Under the pieces are notes generated by a model. The model was not told the DNA's origin. It saw nothing but the letters and a program-made list of their open reading frames with translations, and did not search any database. DNA of 64,000 nt from Nelumbo lutea (Eukaryota; Streptophyta; Magnoliopsida; Proteales; Nelumbonaceae). A program made the translations under genes and the position numbers. Shown piece by piece: positions 40,601 to 49,600 of the stretch (the stretch's first letter is position 1; the number at the start of each line of letters is the position of its first letter). The DNA lies in NCBI GenBank assembly GCA_022828595.1, contig JAKGHH010000008.1, positions 1,548,728 through 1,612,727 on the forward strand, read 5' to 3'.

Positions 40601-43600
40601 ATCAACGGACAAATGACCAGGACAAGGTAAGCCTAGCCGCCTTTCATTTAACAGAAGAAGCACAGCTTTGGTTTTATCGGTTAGAGCAAGAAGCACCCGG
40701 GCTCAATTGGCCCCAGTTTAAATCCTATTGCCTTCTTCGGTTCGGACCCCCATTGACCAGCAACCGACTAGGCGAGCTAATTAAACTTAAACAGACCGGA
40801 ACAGTTGCTGAATACCAGCGACAATTCCAAACCCTCCTCGCGAGGGCATCCTCCGTGCGACCAGACCAGCAAGTAGATATGTTCACAGCAGGGCTAGCAG
40901 AACCCTTGCGAGTGGATGTCGAGATGCAAAATCCCCCAAATTTGGTCACAGCCATGAACTTAGCCTGCACATTTGAGCGCAAGCTGCTGCTCAGCCGCGG
41001 AATTTTTAATGTGGGTCGTCCACCGAACTCGTGGGTGCCCCCAAGACTAGCAGCAACAACCCCCTATTCTGCTACCAGCCGGGAAATGAAGCCTCCCACG
41101 ACCACCACCTCTAGAGCAGTGACAAGTACAGGTGGTAACATGGTCACTCCTCCCATCAAGCGCTTGACCAGGGCAGAAATGGCAGAGCGCCGAGCGAGTG
41201 GTCAATGTTTCAACTGTGATGACCTCTACTCGGCAGGACATAGATGCAAGAGGCTTTTTTGCCTTCTCATAGATGAGCAAGAGGAGGAGGAAGGGGAACC
41301 CGTCACATTCAAACTAGAGATCTCTCTCCATGCGATCACTGGTATTAAAATCTCTGAGACCATGTAGTTACAGGCATAGATCGCAGGCCATCCGGTGTGC
41401 ATTCTCGTCGATTCAGGGAGCACACACAACTTCATAAGTGAACATGCAGCCCTACAGTTAAAACTTCCAATGGAACTTCGGCCACGACTACAGGTCAATT
41501 CTGAACTAATTCTTGTTGATTTATTTGTACTCTCATTGGATGGGTTCGATATTGTTCTCGGGGTCAAATGGTTAATTACCCTAGGCCCGATTTTGTGAAA
41601 CTTCAGCGCACTCACCATGACCTTCCACCTGAATGGCAAGCAAGTTTCATGGCACGGTTGCAGGGTTAAAGAAAAGACACCGCAGGTTCATGCACTCCAG
41701 ACAGAACCGGCAGCCATGGAAAAACTTCTCGCCGAGTTTTCAGATCTGTTCCAGGAACCGAAGGGCCTTCCCCCTTCCCGAGCTTGCGACCATCGTATTC
41801 CTTTGGTGGCGGGTTCAGCACCAGTCGTTGTCAGGCCTTATCGCTACCCTCACTTGCAGAAGGATGAGATAGAAAAACAATGTACAGCGATGCTGAACCA
41901 AGGGATCATACGCAAAAGTCACTCCCCCTTCTCTTTGTCGGTTCTGTTGGTGGCAAAGCAGGATGGAACATGGAGGTTCTGTGTTGACTATAGAGAACTC
42001 AATGACCGGACGAGTTGCATGGTGCCCAGTATTTCTCTAAGTTGGACCTCAGGTCTGGACATTTCCAAGTTCGCATGGCTCTCGGTGATGTGAAGAAGAC
42101 TGCTTTTCGCACCCACCATGGCCACTTCGAATTTTTAGTCATGCCATTCGGACTCTCCAATGCACCATCTACATTTCAGGCACTAATGAACGAGGTATTC
42201 CAGCCCCATCTGCACAAATTTGTTTTAGTTTTCTTTGATGATATCCTCGTTTACAGCAAATTATGGGTAGAGCATGTCCACCATCTGAGGACCGTTTTCG
42301 TACTCCTACGCCAACACAGCTTATTCCTGAAACGGTCCAAGTGCTCCTTCGAGGAACGACAGGTTCTTTACCTCGGCCACATCATCCATGGGCAGGGTGT
42401 CACAGTTGATAGTTCCAAGATTCAGGCTATAACATAATGGCCCAAACCTCAATCCGCCAAGGCCTTACGCGGGTTCCTCGGTTTAAAGGGTTACTACAGC
42501 AAAGTTGTACAGAACTATGGAGTGCTGGCAGCCCCGTTAACCAACCTGTTGAAGAGAAACTCCTTCCGGTGGGATGACACAGTTGATGAAGCTTTTCTAT
42601 CACTGCGAAATGCAATGTCTTCAACCCCTGTCCTGCAATTACCTAATTTCGCTCTCGAATTTACAGTCGAGTGTGATGCTTCCGGAGTGGGTATCAAGGC
42701 CATACTACAGCAGCAAGGGCACCCGATCGCTTTCTTCAACAGCAGATTGGCCGACCGACATCTGAAGCTTCCAGCCTATGAGCGCGAACTAATCGGCCTT
42801 GCCCGAGCCATCCAACACTGGAGGCCGTATTTGTGGGGACGGTCGTTCATCGTCAAAACTGATCATTACAGCCTCAAATACCTGTTAGAGCAGCGTCTCA
42901 CCACTTCCCCTCAGCAGCATTGGGTTAGCAAATTGCTCGGGTTTGACTTACAGGTGGAATATAAGACGGGATCCTCTAATCGCACAGCTGATGCCTTGTC
43001 TAGGCAAGAAGAAGACGCGATGGTTCTATGTAGCATTTCCCAACCTCGGATCTCTCTGTTTGACGACATTAAGAAGGCAGCACCACAGTCCCCGGAATGG
43101 TCGCTCTTACTACAGAAGATCTAGACTAGCACGGCCGACCCCGATTGATCACTTCACGACGGGTTGGTATTGTATAAGGGACGAGTTCATCTTCCAGCAG
43201 ACTGCCCGTTGATTCCCACCATCATCACCAGCATCCATAACTCCACCCATGAGGGCATTCAAAAAACACTACACTGCGTCCGGACTGATTTCCATTGGCG
43301 AGGTATGAAGACTTCTATTCGAGATTTTGTCCAGAATTGCTCCACATGCCAACAGCACAAATGGGAAAACCTACACCCAGCAGGCCTCCTTCAGCCCCTT
43401 TCCACCCCATCGCAGATCTGGGTCGACATCTCCATGAAGTTCATTGAGGGACTTCCCAAGGTAGGGGGCAAATCAGTTCTCTTTGTGGTAGTCGACCGCT
43501 TCTCTAAATACGCGCTCTTCATTCCTCTATCACACCCGTACAATGCCACTTCAGTTGCCCTCGCCTTCTTTACACATATCTTTCGCTTGCATGGGTTGTC

Positions 43601-46600
43601 GGAATCCATCGTCAGCGATAGAGACCCAGTCTTCACTAGTGCCTTCTGGAAAGAGTTATTTCGACTACATGGCACCACCCTGGCCTACTCATCAGCTTAC
43701 CGGCCACAAACCGACGGTCAGACAGAAGTGGTTAACCACACTATCGAGATGTATCTCCGTTGTTTCGTAGGCGATCAACCTCGACGGTGGTTGGAATGGC
43801 TTCCTTGGGCCGAGTAGTGCTACAACACAGCCTACCATTCCTCCCTCGGCATGACTCCCTTTCGCGTCGTTTACGGTAGGGATCTTCCCCGCTTGATGTC
43901 CTACGAGCCCGGATCTACTCGCTTGGACGCAGTCGATCACTCCTTACAGAACCGTGACGCCCTCCTCGCCGACGTCCGCATTCGCTTACAGCAGGCCCAG
44001 CTCCGCATGAAGCTCCACTATGATAAGCACCACCGGGAACTGTCGTTCGATCCAGGACAATTTGTTTGGTCGAAGCTCCATCCCTACCGGCAACGCTCCT
44101 TGCACCACAAGGCTGCCCCGAAGCTGACCCCTAAGTTCTATGGGCCCTACAAGGTTCTGCGACGGATTGGCAATGTGGCCTACCAGCTGGAATTGCCAGA
44201 GACTAGCCGAATTCATAATGTCTTCCACATTTCCTTGCTGAAACCATTTATGGGTGTTCCCCCGGACCAAGTTCCCTCCCTGCCACCCTTGAAAGATGGC
44301 AAACTGGTCCCCTAGCCTAAAACTGTCACCCGCTCTCGTTTCAATCGTGGAATCCTTGAAGTCTTGGTGGAATGGTGTGATCTACCACCAACAGAAGCCA
44401 TATGGATCCCATTGGCAGAGTTCCAAGCCACATATCCAGCTTTCGAGCTTGAGGACAAGCTCGTGGTCCAAGAGGGGACTAATGTTATGGACGCCTTCAT
44501 CGGGAAGACGTACCATCGCCGCCGACAGCAACAGGCCCCGAGCCCACCACCACCAGCAGCAAGGATTCAGTGATGCTCATCCTACCCAGTTCGGCAACAG
44601 CAGCCTTATCTAGATTAGATTAGCTCATTTTGCTTGTTCTTATCTTATTGTTCTTATCTTATTGTTCTTATCTCTTATCTTATATTGTTAATAGCTTATC
44701 AGATTAGGATTAGCTTAGCTTATCTTATCTTGTTAGTAGCTTATCAGATTAGGATTAGCTTATCTTATCCTTAGCAAGATAGAACTGGAAGTCTCCCTAT
44801 TCAGCAAAGAGACTCCCCTTGATTAGGACTCTTGAAATCTCCTATTTAAGGAGACCCCATTATTGAATGAGATATCAAATTATTCAGTCAAGAGTGAGTT
44901 AGGAGAGTTGGTGATCTCTTGGACAAATCACCAAAGGCGCCAAGATAGGTTCATCACGAGCAGGAAGGAACAAGGGAAAACAAGAGGTTTTTCCCGTGGA
45001 CCGACCCGTGACCAGATCCTATTCCCAGGCCCTCAACACTCTCTATGGACTCCTTGCTTAGCAATGGAATCAACTAAAGCATTGACAGATCTGTGTCCAA
45101 CTAAACTGAATCTTCATTCCCCTCATCATCTCCTTAATTCTGCTCCAATTGTTCCAATACTGTCATGGAACAAGTCTTCCCTGTCTCAACCACCCAACCA
45201 ATTTTTCTACTATGAGCCATGTAAAGTTGAGAGACTTTTCCTTCAAACCTTGTAGCACTGCCAATAACTCCACCCTTGTTGAATTTCCTCAACCCACAAG
45301 AATCTCACCTTTGTCATTTCTAAATGTTCCCCCAATAGTCAACCATTCAATTGGTTCCCCCTAATGCAGATATCAAAAGTTTATGATGATCGGTAAAGAG
45401 GCCAGAGGAAAACAAAAAAACAAAATAAGAAAAGAGAGATTAATTGGGAGGTCAAATTGTGATCAATTACAATAGAAATGCTAGACAAAGAATTTCATGA
45501 AAGAACAACACCATAATAATTGTATTAATTTGTGCAATAGATGGACACTGTGCCCCATGCTTGCCCCTAGTAGGTTGTTTGCTCTAGCCCTCTCTCTTGA
45601 GAGGACTGACAATGCACTAGTTATTTACCTATCTTTTGATGATACACACTTTGATCTGGTTAACAATCTTAAAAAAAAATGAAAGGCAACTACAAGCAAT
45701 AAATAAAATCATGATATATTGCTGATGTGCATGTAGATAGGAGGGAGATAGGGATGCAAAAGGAAACCATTGAAAAAAAAAAAAAAATAGAATGGTTGTC
45801 ATGGTTGAAGACAACACAAGCCCCCTACCATGAAGAATAACTAATCCTTTAACTTACCTAATCGACTCTGAAACACTTCGGCATGCATTCTCAAACCGTA
45901 ATATCAGATCAGGAATAGGCATTAACCCTGCAATAAACAAACACTCAACATTTATATGGATTGAAATGTAAAATTATATGCATTTTGAGAGTCTCCAGAA
46001 GAAACTAATGAAGATTAGAATAGAAATATGTGCATTCAAACTTCCTTTTCCCCCTTATTGATATATGCACTCTGAGTAATAAAACAGCCAAGAATTATTC
46101 CAAGTAGCAAAAACAGTCCAGATTCAACATATATGTTATCTTAGAGGCAACTAAAGTCTTTTTTCCTTTTTTTACAAGGTAAGAAATAAGTATTGTATTA
46201 AACCGCCAAAGGAAAAATGTACTGATGTACATGAAGAGATGGAAAAACTAAAAAGATGGAGAAATATGAACAATCAACTATCCTTTACAAGACATTAATT
46301 AGGAAGAGAGCTGTCACTATACAAAAAAGCTCTCCCCCAGATGAGATTAAACCATCTGGATATGGAACTCGGGTCCATCAAAATCCATCTAATATGCATT
46401 GTCAGAATTCAGATACTCACTAATGGAAAAACAATTCTTCTAAATTGATCAAAAAAAAAGAAAAACAATTCTTCTAATACATAAACAACTACAACTAACC
46501 CACATAAGAATATATAAAATCTGAAAAAGAAAAATAAATCGAACCATTCAAAAAGTATCAGTGTAACAATGTAGCCAAATGTTACAGTTGTAAGCATCGA

Positions 46601-49600
46601 TGTTTGGCTAGCTGAAGCGGGAAAACCAGGAACTAGAACATAATATGGCTCAGGGCCCATTTAGGAGGACTACTGTGTTGATTGAGCTGCATTCACTGAG
46701 CCACTTCGGAGAAGCTACCAGAGATAGCTTCACCAGAAAGTCGGTTTTGCAGTCCATGTAAGCCTATTTTCAGCTTTCTAGTATTTTACCAAACATGGCT
46801 ACACAGCGTTCCAGGTTCCTCAGCTCATGTAAAGCCATAAGCTGCTGCATGAAAGCCTTCCAAAATGGGCACTCAATGAAAACCAACTTGTTCTAGAAGT
46901 TCTAAGGTTGAATTGCACTGTTAAAACTGGCAGCTCCTTTTCAGTTCAATGCCCAATGTGGTTTTCAAACAAGATTCAAACTAGTGCACAATCAAAATAA
47001 TTTGCTAGAATATATTAGAATGTCATTAATCAAAAATATATATATATATATATATATATATAATAGAATGTCTCAAGGTAGACGGTGAAATTGAATTATA
47101 TAATTCTTCAACAAATTGTTATAGAAAGAGCTAAGACAATTCAAACATCAAGCACCTTGGAGTGCAGAGTCAAGTAGTGATGCAAATAAGGCAAAAGTTG
47201 TTTCTCCACAATCTGCCAACACTTCATCTTCATGCTTGCAAGATTTTAACAATGAAGGTACTTGTCGAAATGAGTCCAATGCATCATTTGCTTCTGATAA
47301 TCCATGACCCTCAACAGACAATCTCCGTTTGGAGGAATATGGTGTATTTGTGGGAATTCCTTCTAAGCTATCATCTTCAAAGTTTTCAACCTCTTGTTTG
47401 ATTTCCTCAAGGAAAAGTGCAGCATTAGGCCGTCTTTGGATGCTATGTTCATCAAAAAGAATCCCAGCCTCACTGAACCTCGAAATTAAACCTTCTTGGG
47501 GTGGAGAAATGCTTGAAGGTGACTGTCTTTTCCTGCATATGTTTACATGTTATACAGTCAAGCACAAAATTTAAAAAATAAAAACTGATTTTTTCTCAAT
47601 GCGAAAAATTCAACAGCATCCATTTTTTCTCTGTTTCCATATCATTTATCTATCAATCTAGAATTAAGTTCTACAGTAAAACAAAACAGAGTTTTATTTT
47701 AAAAAAAAAAGGAAAAAAGGTATAAGTCTAGAATTACAATTGATATATTAGCTAAGTCCCATATATTTAAACAAGGACACAAGCTCTACTTCAAAACCAA
47801 TGTAACATTATAAGTAGAAGTACTCAGAGGAAAAGGAGATAGTCCCCTCGAACTGGAAGCAATGAAAACCCATAAGTGGCTTTGAAGTATAGAGAGCTTC
47901 ACCACATCTACCAAAGAAGTACACTGAGTAAAGGTACACCATGAAGTCCTAAGGAAAGCAAACCTACCCAAGCCAAAATTAAGCATGACAGAAGAACAAC
48001 TTTTCTCTTGGATGCAGACTCACCTTAACCAATCTCCCTATTTACTACTTATTTTTGTTATCAAAGCCCCAACAAAACTAGTGAAAATAATTGAAAAATA
48101 AGATGAGTTTGTTAAGAGAGCTGGAGACTCTAAAAAGGATCAACTAGTAAAGTGAGAAGTAGTACGTAAAAGCAAAGAAGGAAGCCTAAGAATGGACAGT
48201 AATGGGAGAGAAAAAATTCTCTATTTGGCAAATGATTGTGGAATTGAGCAATTTGATATGAAAGGAATGTGGATAAATCCAGTCATTCCAAGGGTTGAAG
48301 TTGTTGATTGGTTGCTATCTTTGCACAGCCTTTTTCTTATCAACAATAAAGATTCATTCATTAATTAAATATATATGGGATTAAGTATAGCCTGATGACC
48401 CAAATGTCATCCCCAAGAACTACAACCAAAGTTACAAAGATGCCCAATATAGATGCTGCCTTGCAGCCCCCTGTTTGCCTAAAGTATCAGCTAACCCATT
48501 TGCACTCCTCCTGATTCACCTAAAATTGGCATTTATATCCTTTGCTAATCTTTCCACTTCCTTGAAGATATGTCTGAGGGTCCATGAGATATGTCTGTTA
48601 CATCTTGCCCAAGATATAACAACTTTTGAATCCCCTTCCACCTCCACCTGTCGAAAACTCAATTGCTTTGCCAACCAGAATCCTGCAATAATGCCAGTAA
48701 TTCTGCCTTTGTTGAATTTATAATGCCAATTGGCCCTGAAACCATTAACCCAACAAGGCGGTGTTTCTATGAGCAATGTGTCCTAATCCTAGACCCCCCT
48801 TGCTCTTTTGGCTTACTAACCTGTTCCCACTTGACTAAGGATCCCCACCCCCCAAAAAAAATCCCATAAGAAATCCTTCATGGACTTCTCTAGTTGTCTT
48901 GTTATCCCTGTCGGGATGTGAAAGGCGGAAGGGAAGTAAATGGGTAGATTCACTAGTGTGGTCCTAATAAAGGTGATTCACCCCCCTAAGGATAAGTAAG
49001 TTTTCTTCCAAGAGGCTAGTTTCTTTGCAAATCTCTCAACCACTAGCTTTCAAAATCCTTCTATCCTCGGGTCCCCCCCCCCCAAAGGTAGGCCTAGGTA
49101 AGTAACAAGCGAACTCTTAATTTCACAACCCTACACCTCTGCAATGCTCAAGAGCTCCTCTTCCTCCACACTAACTCCTGCAATTCCGCTTTTGTTCCAA
49201 TTAAACATCAAACTAGAAAAACCCACAAAAGTCTCAATCAGAAACTTTAGGTTTCTTACCATTTCCAAATCAATTTTCTCTCAAAACAGAACTGTATCAT
49301 CAGCAAATTGGATATGTGAAACAACTACTGGATCTCTTCCAACCCTCCAACCCCTAATCAAGCCCTGGGCATCTGCAGCTGCAAATGGATATATCAAATC
49401 TCAATCTTTACATAGCCATTTGGCACTACATATATCAACTCTAGAGGTTATCATATGACCAGTTTACATTCTATGTGTAAAAGTTGGGAGAATGTTTGCC
49501 AACTGTAGATTCAAAGTAGACTCGCCCTCCTCTTTCTTGAATGAATGAAATTGAATTCCTACTTGCTTATCAAAAAATAAATTAATTGTTGGAGGGAAGA

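Larger units (their letters stand above)
39913..45038 (+). mobile_element. Degraded Ty3/gypsy chromovirus (Reina/Tekay-like)
   Basis: The order is LTR, primer-binding site, gag, protease, reverse transcriptase, RNase H, integrase, chromodomain, LTR. This order and the chromodomain-like end ([20 protein letters not shown]) place it among plant chromoviruses. At least six stop codons and one or more frameshifts break the coding region. The LTRs differ at 7 of 337 shared positions by my reading. The left LTR lacks about 219 bases at its 5' side and the flanks show no target duplication. It lies antisense in NUP107 intron 3. Confidence 0.9.

Noticed and set aside
39900..45050. Target-site duplication for the gypsy element
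   Set aside because: Bases left of 39913 (TGCAAAT) and right of 45038 (CTCTCTATG) do not match at any 4-6 bp spacing; the left end is a truncation point.
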